A stretch of DNA of 28,049 bases from CAVDHB01 sp963608705 (GCA_963608705.1 CAVDHB010000007.1:1-28049); one strand, 5' to 3'; shown: positions 15,925-24,419, counted from the stretch's first letter. A program made the numbers and translations. The notes: generated by a model not told the origin, from the sequence alone.

Positions 15925-16341
15925 ATGAATACTATAAAGAACGTATGGTTTGAGAAAGAACGCATCTATGTCCTTGCAAGTGATGACAAGGTGTATAGTC
16001 GTCCATTGGAAGCTTTTCCAGCTTTGAAGGATGCGGACGATAAGGAGCGTAAGTCGTTTACTATAGAACTTGGTGGCACAGCGTTGAGATGGAAAGATTT
16101 GGACGAGGATATTCACATATCAAGTTTCTATGTAAAAGATGAGCCTAAGTATGATAACAATGTGTATGCAATATTTAAAATGTTTCCTCAATTGAATGTG
16201 TCAGAAGTGGCAAGAAGTATGGGGATAAATAAAAGTCTCCTTTCTAAATATATTTACGGGATTAAGACACCAAGCCCTGAACGGATGGAGGAGATTAGAA
16301 CAGCTCTTCATACATTGGGACAGAAACTGTTGTCCGTTTAA
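15925..16341 (+). CDS. DUF2442 protein with C-terminal helix-turn-helix
   Basis: This 138-residue protein has residues 1-70 matching DUF2442 (VWFEKERIYVLASDDKVYSRPLEAFPAL...LRWKDLDEDIHISSFY). The rest is a helix-turn-helix (QLNVSEVARSMGINKSLLSKYIYGIKTPSPERMEEI) resembling XRE-type DNA-binding domains. The HTH suggests it binds DNA and could repress the operon, as an antitoxin would; this is inferred. The ATG at 15925 follows the DUF4160 stop by 10 bp; an alternative in-frame ATG at 15898 would overlap that gene by 17 bases. Confidence 0.88.
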   Translation: MNTIKNVWFEKERIYVLASDDKVYSRPLEAFPALKDADDKERKSFTIELGGTALRWKDLDEDIHISSFYVKDEPKYDNNVYAIFKMFPQLNVSEVARSMGINKSLLSKYIYGIKTPSPERMEEIRTALHTLGQKLLSV

Positions 16342-16372
16342 TATTTTCAACAGAATGCAAATAAATTAATAT

Positions 16373-16401
16373 CTGTTGGTGGACCAACTGTCCACCAACA
16401 G
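16373..16401 (-). terminator. Bidirectional hairpin between convergent genes
   Basis: A perfect 11-bp stem (CTGTTGGTGGA with TCCACCAACAG) and a 7-base loop lie 7 bases from the stop of the minus-strand barrel gene and 32 bases after the DUF2442 gene. The minus-strand side runs into ATATTAATTTATTT, so it most likely terminates the minus-strand operon. Confidence 0.8.
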
Positions 16402-16407
16402 GTCTTA

Positions 16408-18483
16408 TCAATATCCCATTCTCGAAGTATCCACTTTCTTGGACTTGGCTTCCTTGTATCCGCCGAACCGGTAGACGATGCCCAGTGTGCAAGTCACCCA
16501 GTTCTGTCCCACTCTCATGCGGTAGTCTTGGTTTCCTTGTACCGCATTCGTGTGTATCCTTGCGTTTGTCAAGTTGCTTCCGTCTATTTTCACGCTCCAA
16601 TGACTGTTTGGGGATGTCCAGCGCAATGAGGCGTTCAGCTGAAAGAGGGACTGTATGTCATAGACACCCTGTATGGCTTGCGACTGGAAGAAGGGATTGA
16701 GGATAAGTCTCAAGTCGTGCTTCTGGCTGAATTTCACCGCCGCGGTACCGCTCAATACGCAGCTCAGGTGCTTTCGGTCGAAGGGAAGGTCGAAGAAATG
16801 CGAACTCTTCTCATGTTGGTACAGTCCTGTGGCGGACACGTTGCCGCTGAGCCAAAAGCCGGCGTTGAAAGTGGCACTGGCTTGGAGTCCCGCTTGGGTG
16901 GAGTAGTCAAAGTTGGTTTCTTTCATGATGACGGCCATCCGGTCCGAAGTCTGGTAGGGAAGCTGGACAAAATAGTTGGGTCTCGCACTCACGAACGCCA
17001 CGAACGTATACCGTTGTTTCAACTGCCACACGAGGTTCACATCGTAAGAGGAACTCGGCCTCAGCCCTGGGTTTCCCCATATCTCTGAGTAGGGAGATGA
17101 GTAATTCACGCTGCTCATCTTGGACCAGTAGCTTGGGAATTTGGAATCGGCGCTGAACGAAAGGTTGAGAAGATGGTCGTTGTTGATGGTCCACAGGGCG
17201 TTGAATGTGGGATACACTCGCCACTTTTCCCATACAGGAGAGTGGTACAATTCCCCTGCCACCGAAGCGTCCAGGCTGAATTTCTCCGTCAGCTGCTTAC
17301 TGAACCCGGCGTAGAAATTCCATATACGCTCGTCAGTGTCTATGCGGGAAGAGGAGGCTTCGATTGGCTTTCCGTCCTTTCCCGTGGCGGTCTGGTAGCT
17401 GTATTCTTTTGTAAGCTGTCCCTTCACGCCGTAGTTCAGTCCCCAGCCTTTGCCCAACGTATGGCTTTGGTCAGCGGCAAACATCCATGTCTTTATTTTC
17501 TGATTGCTGTGGGTGGTGATGTCCTGCTCGGTATGTAGGATTTCACCGTCTAATAGCTGGTTTCGGGGATTACGGTAGTCAATGAACGAGCCACTGAGGC
17601 GCAGTCCGAAGGGCAGGGTATAGTTCAAATCCACATTGTTCATATAAATGTGTTCCCCTGTCCGTTGGTTGGATTGGCTGTCACCTGTGGTGTGGTTGTA
17701 AGACTTCGAGCTGTTCCAGTTTCCCGTATAGGACAGTTCGATGCGGTGGGTCTTGGAGAATGCGTAATTCATGCCCACGTGGTAATCATGTGAGATGTCC
17801 AGAGTTCGGTTCTCGGTGAAGTCTGAGTAAGGAACACGCTGTCCGTTCAGCGGATGCTGTGCCTCATGGGTCACTTCCATGTACGAGTTTCCATTGGTGA
17901 AAGCGTATTGCATATCCATTCCCCACTTGCCTTTCTGCCAAGTCAACGCACCCTTTGTGGAGCCTTTGCCGTATTTGTCTTGCTGCCACGAGGCACCCAG
18001 TTGCCCGGAAAGCTGCGTGGTGCCGGCAAGGTCTTTTGTGACGATGTTGATGGCCATGCCTCTGACGTGTAGGTTCGGGGGAGTCGCCATCATCACTTCC
18101 GCCTTGGCCAGTGCCGCAGCCGGAAGTGTCTTCAGCTTTTCTTCCAACTGTTCCTGCGAGAGGGTGGTGGGCTGTCCGTTGAGGATGAGGGTCACGCCTC
18201 TGCCTGAGAACGTGACATTACCTGTGGCGTCGCTTACTCCCGGTATGCGCAACAACGCCTCGTAAGCGTTGTCAGCTGGAAGTTGTTTCAGCAAGGCAGG
18301 CATGTTGTAGTTCAGTTTCCCCCTTTCCACTTTGACGACAGGGCGACGTCCTTTCACCATCACTTCCGGGATGGACTGGGTAAGCGATTCCATATTCACG
18401 GAATCTTTCGTGTTTGTTTCTTGTGCATAAGTTGTCATCGCCACGCCTAAAAAGGAGGCGATGCAAAGAATAGTTTTGTTCAT
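16408..18483 (-). CDS. Outer-membrane beta-barrel protein (PF14905-like)
   Basis: This 691-residue exported protein has a signal peptide (MNKTILCIASFLGVAMTTYA). A TonB-receptor-like plug region follows (about 35-150: IPEVMVKGRRPVVKVERGKLNYNM, IPGVSDATGNVTFSGRG, VTLILNGQ). The remainder is a long beta-barrel ending in the family-type tail GIVYRFGGYKEAKSKKVDTSR. There is no N-terminal carboxypeptidase-regulatory domain and no visible TonB box, as in many OMP_b-brl_3 proteins, so the substrate is unknown. No SusD-like partner is present, which argues against a polysaccharide locus. The start is 4 bp after the stop of the upstream gene, so the two are one operon; the hairpin at 16373-16401 ends it. 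Confidence 0.85.
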   Translation of the reverse strand: MNKTILCIASFLGVAMTTYAQETNTKDSVNMESLTQSIPEVMVKGRRPVVKVERGKLNYNMPALLKQLPADNAYEALLRIPGVSDATGNVTFSGRGVTLILNGQPTTLSQEQLEEKLKTLPAAALAKAEVMMATPPNLHVRGMAINIVTKDLAGTTQLSGQLGASWQQDKYGKGSTKGALTWQKGKWGMDMQYAFTNGNSYMEVTHEAQHPLNGQRVPYSDFTENRTLDISHDYHVGMNYAFSKTHRIELSYTGNWNSSKSYNHTTGDSQSNQRTGEHIYMNNVDLNYTLPFGLRLSGSFIDYRNPRNQLLDGEILHTEQDITTHSNQKIKTWMFAADQSHTLGKGWGLNYGVKGQLTKEYSYQTATGKDGKPIEASSSRIDTDERIWNFYAGFSKQLTEKFSLDASVAGELYHSPVWEKWRVYPTFNALWTINNDHLLNLSFSADSKFPSYWSKMSSVNYSSPYSEIWGNPGLRPSSSYDVNLVWQLKQRYTFVAFVSARPNYFVQLPYQTSDRMAVIMKETNFDYSTQAGLQASATFNAGFWLSGNVSATGLYQHEKSSHFFDLPFDRKHLSCVLSGTAAVKFSQKHDLRLILNPFFQSQAIQGVYDIQSLFQLNASLRWTSPNSHWSVKIDGSNLTNARIHTNAVQGNQDYRMRVGQNWVTCTLGIVYRFGGYKEAKSKKVDTSRMGY

Positions 18484-18487
18484 AATC

Positions 18488-19312
18488 TCAAAAATTATCA
18501 GGAAGTATCATTGGGCCTTGTCTCCGACCTCCTTTCACTAATCGTTCTATCATGTATTTTGAAAGATCTCCCACAGGCAACTCCAACGTAATGCGTTTAG
18601 ATATTTTGTATTTCGGAGTGATGATGGGTACAAAATTCCATGTTCTTCTAAAAGAATCATAGCGTCTTTCTGCCCCAAGGTCAATTCCCCACCGATTGTT
18701 CCACAAGGTGACATACCCGCCATAACGAGAAGTGGGGATATAAGGGAAAGTACCCATTGAAAAATAGGGATTCACATTAAAATATTGACCGAATACAGTC
18801 ATGGACACATTCGGAGAAAAAGCATAGGTGAAATTAGCCGCCACGCCATACTGACTTTTCACACTTCGGAAAAAGCTGTATCGGTTTGCCATCATTTGAA
18901 GGGAAAATGATACCTTCCTTACATTATATTGCAAAACACCAGAGGTGGAACGGACATTCATCATACCGGGATAATCCGCTACGGAAGAAGTTCCGTAAAA
19001 ATAGCCATTTTTCAGGAAGTGCAAGGTGTCGGCTTTGTCTACGTCTGTCATATAATGTAAGGAAGGAGATTTTCTTATTCCATCGATAGTGCGTTCATAT
19101 ATTGGCAGATTGTCAACAGGTGTTACTTGATTATGAAAATCTGTATACGGAATATTCTTTATCTCTTTCAGAGAACCTTTCGTTACGTTGAGGTTCTCCA
19201 AAAGAACAGGTTCTTTCTTTGTGTTGATATGCTCGTTCTTTACCTCCTTTTGAGCATGGAGTGTGGAAGTGCTACATAGAAGTAACCATAGGATTCCATA
19301 TAGTTTTTGCAT
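18488..19312 (-). CDS. Exported protein of unknown family, barrel partner
   Basis: This is a 274-residue protein. The start MQKLYGILWLLLCSTSTLHAQ at 19312 gives a clear signal peptide, so I prefer it to a 28-residue longer frame running through the promoter. The rest alternates polar and aromatic residues (for example FSPNVSMTVFGQYFNVNPYFSMG and YGGYVTLWNNRWGIDLGAERRYDS), typical of beta-strands in an outer-membrane or periplasmic protein. I do not recognise the family. It is the first gene of a promoter-led operon with the outer-membrane barrel protein, which is the only functional clue. It may be an accessory envelope protein. Confidence 0.7.
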   Translation of the reverse strand: MQKLYGILWLLLCSTSTLHAQKEVKNEHINTKKEPVLLENLNVTKGSLKEIKNIPYTDFHNQVTPVDNLPIYERTIDGIRKSPSLHYMTDVDKADTLHFLKNGYFYGTSSVADYPGMMNVRSTSGVLQYNVRKVSFSLQMMANRYSFFRSVKSQYGVAANFTYAFSPNVSMTVFGQYFNVNPYFSMGTFPYIPTSRYGGYVTLWNNRWGIDLGAERRYDSFRRTWNFVPIITPKYKISKRITLELPVGDLSKYMIERLVKGGRRQGPMILPDNF

Positions 19313-19393
19313 AATCAAATTTTTATCAGTAAAAGATTCTGTGTTTTTGATGGTAAAAACCAACATAATGTATTTTTTTTCTTTCGCATAGTG

Positions 19394-19425
19394 CAAATAT
19401 AGAGGGAATTTTGTGACGCTCCAAA
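19394..19425 (-). promoter_or_regulatory. Bacteroidales promoter for the barrel operon
   Basis: Read on the minus strand: TTTG (19422-19425), a 20-nt spacer and TATATTTG (19394-19401). This matches the consensus fully and lies about 80 bases upstream of the first ATG. Confidence 0.85.
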
Positions 19426-19734
19426 TGTTTTATTGAAAAGAGTTGAATTTTTCTTGTAATTTTAAATGCTTATCCACAAACATATTACCATAACAGTATA
19501 TGAGTTTTGCACGTTACTCTCTATTATATAGTGGACATCCTTGCTGATTGAACTCTTGGCACATGGTCTGTGAGCGGTTCTTTGACCGAATGCATTAGCT
19601 TATTTATGAATAGGCTTCAATAGCGAATGAAGCTTATTGCGTTTTTGCATAGGCTTGTTGTTTGGAACTTTCTTATCTCGAACTGTGGTGACAAATGTTT
19701 AAGCTAAAATAATATTCGGAGGTAGATAATATAC
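19426..19734. other. Intergenic stretch left of the insertion sequence
   Basis: No gene is recognised in these roughly 310 bases. It includes a weak inverted repeat (AGGCTTCA and TGAAGCTT near 19611-19635) and a GGAGG sequence near 19719 that would be a ribosome-binding site for something the insertion sequence has interrupted. Together with 20677-20759 it may be the original flank of one locus. Confidence 0.4.
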
Positions 19735-20676
19735 TGAAGTGATTTAAACTTTTGTTCTCTTTTTAATTTTCCTCAAGAAGATTACGCAAAATGCGATATA
19801 GTTCCATGACTCCCATGACGAGACGGTCGTATCAAACCTGTTCAGCAACGTCCTGAAACTGTCAATCCATGCGTTAGTCCTCTCAATGGAATACCGTTCG
19901 GCATATAACATCCCGTCCACAAGGATGCCGTCCGCGTCAGTCCGTCGTTTATTTATACAAATATTGGGAATGACACCGTATTCAACAAGCAATGACCTGA
20001 GCTTGTCGCAGTCAAATCCCGCGTCAGCGTTCATAAACAGCCCGTCCACCTTTATGCCGGCTTTGGAAAGGTCATCGAACATCTGTCTCATGACGGACTC
20101 TATATCGTGGACATCATTATGCTCACCACTTACAGGCGAGGACATTACCAATGGAACGCCCTGTCTGTCGGTAATGAAAAGTGCGTTTGTCGTTATCCTT
20201 TTCTTACGCCCTTGATAGCCACACTCCTCACCGCCACGCATTGTCGTCGTATGGCTTCCGTCCAGGTCAACGCTTGACATGTCAAGCAAGTGGCGGTACT
20301 TGTCGAGAAGACGGAGCCACAGCCGTTTCCACTCCCCACTCTTGCACCATTTTCTGTAATGATGATACACCGAAATGTAACTCAGGACAGTTCCCGTGAA
20401 CAGGGATTCGACAGGCAGGAGCGCCCATTGGCAACCGGTCTTCAGCTTATAGAGGATGGCATTTATTACCTCCATTAAGTCACTTTTCGTGACAAATCCA
20501 CGTTTTGCCGTTGATAAATGGGGCATTATTTCAGATTTTATTGTATCTTTGTCGAGCACAGTGTACATGAGAAAACTTATTTATGATTTTGGTCACCATA
20601 ATATAAGGATTTCCCTATGAAACACTGTGCTTTTCCACTCTTATTTGGAGGGTATACAAAAGTTTAAATCACTTCA
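19735..20676 (-). mobile_element. IS5-type insertion sequence
   Basis: This 942-bp element has perfect 21-bp terminal inverted repeats (19735-19755 and 20656-20676, starting TGAAGTGATTTAAAC when read inward) and one transposase gene filling nearly all of it. Flanking bases are ATAC on the left and ATAT on the right, which could be a mutated 4-bp target duplication but is not conclusive. The perfect ends and intact transposase suggest a recent insertion. It lies 83 bp upstream of birA. Confidence 0.9.
19744..20568 (-). CDS. IS5 family transposase
   Basis: This 274-residue DDE transposase is encoded by the insertion sequence. The N-terminal part (LMEVINAILYKLKTGCQWALLP) is the IS5-type DNA-binding region. 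Catalytic acids are Asp103 in VDLDGSH, Asp182 in NADAGFDC and Glu229 in YSIERTNAW, with the usual IS5 spacing. The ending FLRKIKKRTKV is basic. The frame is complete, with no frameshift. The final bases overlap the left terminal repeat, as in compact insertion sequences. Confidence 0.93.
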   Translation of the reverse strand: MYTVLDKDTIKSEIMPHLSTAKRGFVTKSDLMEVINAILYKLKTGCQWALLPVESLFTGTVLSYISVYHHYRKWCKSGEWKRLWLRLLDKYRHLLDMSSVDLDGSHTTTMRGGEECGYQGRKKRITTNALFITDRQGVPLVMSSPVSGEHNDVHDIESVMRQMFDDLSKAGIKVDGLFMNADAGFDCDKLRSLLVEYGVIPNICINKRRTDADGILVDGMLYAERYSIERTNAWIDSFRTLLNRFDTTVSSWESWNYIAFCVIFLRKIKKRTKV

Positions 20677-20678
20677 AT

Positions 20679-20744
20679 ATCGCAGAATACATTGAACAAA
20701 ATGTAGGCCAATGGGATTTGGATGAACTGAACCAGAATGATTAG
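20679..20744 (+). pseudogene. Orphan C-terminal fragment beside the insertion sequence
   Basis: An open frame starting at the edge of the insertion sequence reads IAEYIEQNVGQWDLDELNQN and one more residue (D), then TAG. It has no start codon of its own. It looks like the end of a small protein whose 5' part was lost when the insertion sequence entered. On the left side of the element, the GGAGG near 19719 could be its original ribosome-binding site, but joining the flanks directly leaves a stop in frame. The fragment's family is not recognised. Confidence 0.45.
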
Positions 20745-20759
20745 GAAACAACTAACAAG

Positions 20760-21503
20760 ATGAACATTAATCTTATCCATTTGAAGGAGACTAATTCCAC
20801 CAACGAGTTCATACGCACACAGCCTTTGGCGGAAGAGGAACTGTTGGTAGTCACAGCGGACTATCAGACAGCGGGATACGGACAGAAAGGAAACAGCTGG
20901 GAAGGAGAAAGAGGGAAAAACCTGCTGATGAGTCTCTCTTTTCATGCGAACTTCATCCCCGCAACAACACCTTTTCTTTTATCCGAACTGCTTTCCGTCT
21001 GCTTATGCGACACGCTGAACTCTTTCTATCCTTCGGACGACTGGAAAATAAAATGGCCTAACGACCTTTATTTCAAAGACAGGAAAATCTGCGGGTTCTT
21101 GGTGTCGTATGACATGCAAAGCATGAAACTGGGTCGTTGCATTGTCGGCATCGGACTGAACGTGAACCAGCGGACATTCCGCAGCGACGCTCCCAATCCT
21201 GTTTCCCTTGCGCAAATCACGGAAAGAGACATTCCCCTGACAGCAGTACGGGACGCACTGTTGCGCAGACTGATGAAACACATAAACGGTTTTGACAACG
21301 CCAAGGAAAAGGAAATCCTTCAGCTTTATCAAAACCGTTTATACCGTAATGACGGGTATTATCCTTATAAAGACGCAAAGGGAAAGTTTCTTGCGAAAAT
21401 CAGCGAAGTACTTTCCGACGGACGAATCCGCCTGATTGACAAAGAAAGAAAGCCCCGCCTTTACGCCTTCAAGGAAGTGGAAATACTGCTTACGAACGAA
21501 TAA
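20760..21503 (+). CDS. Biotin-[acetyl-CoA-carboxylase] ligase
   Basis: This 247-residue enzyme activates biotin with ATP and attaches it to the biotin carboxyl carrier protein. Motifs are KETNSTNEF near the start, GYGQKGNSWEGERGKNLLMS (39-58, the biotinyl-AMP loop), KWPNDLYFKDRKICGFLV (98-115) and GIGLNVNQ. There is no N-terminal HTH, so it is the short, non-repressor type. The ATG at 20760 lies 83 bp from the insertion sequence and 15 bp after a gene fragment. Its natural promoter may have been displaced. Its 3' end overlaps the convergent Smr gene by 14 bases. Confidence 0.93.
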   Translation: MNINLIHLKETNSTNEFIRTQPLAEEELLVVTADYQTAGYGQKGNSWEGERGKNLLMSLSFHANFIPATTPFLLSELLSVCLCDTLNSFYPSDDWKIKWPNDLYFKDRKICGFLVSYDMQSMKLGRCIVGIGLNVNQRTFRSDAPNPVSLAQITERDIPLTAVRDALLRRLMKHINGFDNAKEKEILQLYQNRLYRNDGYYPYKDAKGKFLAKISEVLSDGRIRLIDKERKPRLYAFKEVEILLTNE

Positions 21504-22614
21504 TCACCATGGTGGCTCCATAGCCGTATTCACGGAAAGAAGCGTCTTGGAACAGGCATTGTTTGTAGGAATGCTTCAGCTCTTTCTCAATGGCCGCTCT
21601 AAGCACGCCTTCCCCTTTTCCGTGGATGAAGACAATACGTCTGCCTGTAGTCTTGAGATTCTCTTTCATAATACGGTTGAAAGTATCCAACTGGTAGGTA
21701 AGCAAATCCGAAGGACCCATTCCGTCCGTATTGTCCAACAAGGCATCTGCGTGCAAGTCTACCTCCAACACTCCATTGCGTTCACGCTGGTACGAGGGAA
21801 GTCTTTTCACCGTATTCTTTTGTTGCAGCTGCGACAAGTCCACCTTTTTCTCTTGCATCGCTGTCTTCAGCACCTCCGCATTGGGAATCAACTCATGTGT
21901 CGGCTGGTCATCCACCACCACGGGGAACAGCAGTGCCGGTTCCTCGAAATACTCATTATCCCTGAACGCTTTCTCCTTGAAAAACTTCGTCTTGTCTATA
22001 CGCTTGTCCACACCGAACACAGGTTTAGCCGTGAACGTCTTCTCTTCTTTATATGCGATACCCTGCACAAGCACATGACCCAGTTCGTCCAGTTTGTCGA
22101 AACCGAACGTCTCCAAATGCTCCTTTGTGTTAGGATCCAGTGAACCACGGCTTCTCATTTTCCATTCCTTGCCGTCTTTAGACGAGAGGTAATTGTAATC
22201 AATCACGTAATTACAGTCATTTATCAAATACACCTCGAAGTCGGACACAGACAGTTTTTTGGCGTTTTGAGGCACAAAAGCGAGTATCAAGTTCAGTTTC
22301 TCACCGCCTTTGCGTTCCACAGGCGCAGGTTTGTAAGTAATATCCAAATCCAGCTCTTCTTCCTCTTTCTCCTGCTCCTCAGCCTCCTCGTGTTGACGCA
22401 CCGTGCGGTTTTCCGTTTCCCCTTTGTCGAAATGGCGGGTATCCACCTTGGCGATATTGTAATCGTCCGTGTCTACCACCACTACATCCTTAATGGGAGT
22501 GGGAATTTCGAAACCATCCTCGTCCTCCACGAGCACTGTATTATTACCTTGGAATCCGGCTATGATACCGCCGCCGCTTTCAGAAAGAAAGCGCACTTTG
22601 TCTCCTATTTTCAT
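21490..22614 (-). CDS. DUF2027-Smr domain protein
   Basis: This 374-residue protein has an N-terminal DUF2027 region (MKIGDKVRFLSESGGGIIAGF...NNTVLVEDEDGFEIPTPIKDVVVV), a charged middle segment (roughly 60-90, Glu-rich: EEAEEQEKEEEELDLD) and a C-terminal Smr domain. The Smr signature is visible in LEVDLHADALL and HGKGEGVLRAAIEKEL. Smr domains occur in MutS2-like proteins and many have DNA- or RNA-nicking endonuclease activity; here the role is unknown. The gene follows the Nudix gene by 21 bp, so it is last in the queA operon. Its end overlaps birA's by 14 bases. Confidence 0.93.
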   Translation of the reverse strand: MKIGDKVRFLSESGGGIIAGFQGNNTVLVEDEDGFEIPTPIKDVVVVDTDDYNIAKVDTRHFDKGETENRTVRQHEEAEEQEKEEEELDLDITYKPAPVERKGGEKLNLILAFVPQNAKKLSVSDFEVYLINDCNYVIDYNYLSSKDGKEWKMRSRGSLDPNTKEHLETFGFDKLDELGHVLVQGIAYKEEKTFTAKPVFGVDKRIDKTKFFKEKAFRDNEYFEEPALLFPVVVDDQPTHELIPNAEVLKTAMQEKKVDLSQLQQKNTVKRLPSYQRERNGVLEVDLHADALLDNTDGMGPSDLLTYQLDTFNRIMKENLKTTGRRIVFIHGKGEGVLRAAIEKELKHSYKQCLFQDASFREYGYGATMVIIRS

Positions 22615-22635
22615 AATTGGTATGTGTTAGCTAAG

Positions 22636-23160
22636 TTATTTATCCATCAAGTCTCCGACAAACTGCCGGAACTCATTCTCAAAGTTGGGAGTGAAGACCT
22701 CCTTTCCCAAACAGTCTTGAATCTCCTGTTTCGTCCAGAAACGCCCTTCCGCCACTTCAGCGGAAGGATGAGGTTCCCCCTTATAGACCGTCTTGAAAGC
22801 ATAGACCAGCTCTTTCTCCCTTACGGACTCATAGACATAATGCCGGAGTGCGACAGGTTGGAAATCCGTCAATCCTATTTCCTCCTCAGTCTCCCGCTTC
22901 AACGCTTGTTCCACATTCTCACCCAAGCTGATATGTCCTCCTACGGAAGTGTCCCATTTCCCCGGTTGGATGTCTTTCCACGCCGGACGTTTCTGAAGAT
23001 ACAATCTTCCTTGCTCGTCAAAGACGTGCAGATGCACCACAGGGTGCAGCTTCTTGCTTCCGTCATGACATTCTCTGCGGGAAGCAGCCCCCAGAATACG
23101 ACCGTCTTCGTCTACCAAGGGAAGCAACTCCTCCTCGTCATCGTGTGTAGTCTCAATCAT
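22636..23160 (-). CDS. Nudix hydrolase
   Basis: This 174-residue protein has the Nudix box complete from Gly75 to Leu97 (GHISLGENVEQALKRETEEE then IGL), matching GX5EX7REUXEEXGU. The start MIETTHDDEEELLPLVDEDGRILGAASR and the following HPVVHLHVFDEQGRLYLQKRP resemble Nudix proteins related to isopentenyl-diphosphate isomerase; substrate unknown. The chosen ATG at 23160 lies 11 bases after queA's stop, so it is co-transcribed with queA. A longer frame starts within queA and was rejected. Confidence 0.9.
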   Translation of the reverse strand: MIETTHDDEEELLPLVDEDGRILGAASRRECHDGSKKLHPVVHLHVFDEQGRLYLQKRPAWKDIQPGKWDTSVGGHISLGENVEQALKRETEEEIGLTDFQPVALRHYVYESVREKELVYAFKTVYKGEPHPSAEVAEGRFWTKQEIQDCLGKEVFTPNFENEFRQFVGDLMDK

Positions 23161-23171
23161 ACAAGTCGTTT

Positions 23172-24398
23172 TTAAGGAATCAACAAACAAGCGTCACCGT
23201 AGCTCAAGAACCGGAAGTCGTGCGCCAATGCGAAATCATACATCCGCCGCCAGTCCCCTCCAAGGAAAGCGGAAACCAACAGCAACAAAGTACTTTGCGG
23301 CTGGTGGAAGTTGGTCACCATGTAGCGCACTATCTTATAGGTATATCCCGGTGCGATGATGATACGGGTGCTGGTATGCAGTGCATTCACACCGTGCCTG
23401 TCCAAATAATCCAAGATATTTTGCAACGCCTCTATAACTGTCAGACCGTAATCCTTCTCGTAAGGCATCCATTGCGGCACTTGCAGTTCCTCTTCCGTGG
23501 CTTCGGGATTGTCCCGCAGGAGTACACCTATATAATAGAGACTCTCCAGTGTGCGGACGGAAGTAGTACCTACGGCTATGGCCTTTCCGTCATGCGCCAG
23601 CAACTTCTCAATGGTCTGCCGATGTACCACGATGTACTCCGAGTGCATCTCGTGTCCCTCGATTTCCTCGCTCTTCACCGGCTTGAACGTACCAGCTCCC
23701 ACGTGGAGCGTCACTTCCTCCCGGTCAATACCGTGCTTGTCCAACGCCTCCATCACCGTATCCGTGAAATGCAGCCCGGCAGTGGGACAAGCCACGGAAC
23801 CCTTTATTTTGGAATAGATGGTTTGGTAGTCCGTCTTGTCGCTGTCTTCCGACTTGCGGTTCAAGTAGGGCGGAATCGGAATCTCGCCGATAGCGTCCAA
23901 CAAGTCCGCGAATGTCACCTGAGGGTCATCCCACGCAAAGGCAATCTCGAAGCTCGACGCTCCGTGCGGAGCTTTCCGAACAGCCCTGACAACCACGTCT
24001 TTCCCTTTCACATGGAAAGTACGGGTCAACTCTCCTTCTTTCCACTTAGAGGAGTTTCCCACCAGACAAATCCAGCTACACTCGGCATTGGAAGCGAAGT
24101 TCAGCGCATAGTCCACTGGCGAGGCAGGCTCAAGGCAGAAAATCTCTATCTTGGCTCCTGTCTGCTTATAGAAATGCAATCTCGCCTGAATGACCTTGGT
24201 GTTATTGAACACCATCAAAGCCCCCTCGGGCAGATAAGACGGCAGCGAAGTGAACACATCTTCACTGATACTCCCCTTGTCATACACGAGGAGTTTGCAC
24301 TTGTCACGGTCTTTCAGTGGATGTTTCGCTATCCGTTCATCAGGCAAAGGATAGTCGTAATCCTTAATACGTATATGTTTTGTGTCGATTTGATTCAT
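23172..24398 (-). CDS. S-adenosylmethionine:tRNA ribosyltransferase-isomerase
   Basis: This 408-residue enzyme of tRNA queuosine synthesis transfers the ribosyl part of SAM to preQ1-modified tRNA to make epoxyqueuosine. Signature segments are YDYPLPDERIAKHPLKDRDKCKLL near the start, FNNTKVIQARL, GEIPIPPYLNR, KGSVACPTAGLHFT, LHVGAGTFKPV, AVGTTSVRTLES and TNFHQPQSTLLLLVSAFLGG. It is longer than the roughly 350 residues usual in proteobacteria. The ATG at 24398 (MNQIDTKHIRIKDYDYPL) was chosen over one 24 bases upstream. A full-consensus promoter precedes it; the Nudix and Smr genes follow in the same operon. Confidence 0.96.
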   Translation of the reverse strand: MNQIDTKHIRIKDYDYPLPDERIAKHPLKDRDKCKLLVYDKGSISEDVFTSLPSYLPEGALMVFNNTKVIQARLHFYKQTGAKIEIFCLEPASPVDYALNFASNAECSWICLVGNSSKWKEGELTRTFHVKGKDVVVRAVRKAPHGASSFEIAFAWDDPQVTFADLLDAIGEIPIPPYLNRKSEDSDKTDYQTIYSKIKGSVACPTAGLHFTDTVMEALDKHGIDREEVTLHVGAGTFKPVKSEEIEGHEMHSEYIVVHRQTIEKLLAHDGKAIAVGTTSVRTLESLYYIGVLLRDNPEATEEELQVPQWMPYEKDYGLTVIEALQNILDYLDRHGVNALHTSTRIIIAPGYTYKIVRYMVTNFHQPQSTLLLLVSAFLGGDWRRMYDFALAHDFRFLSYGDACLLIP

Positions 24399-24419
24399 GT
24401 CATCCTGTTTCCTTTGCTG

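Noticed and set aside
21436..22143. 235-codon plus-strand frame opposite the Smr gene
   Set aside because: Shadow of the Smr gene; no recognisable motifs.
22267..23175. 302-codon plus-strand frame opposite the Smr and Nudix genes
   Set aside because: Shadow spanning two real genes.
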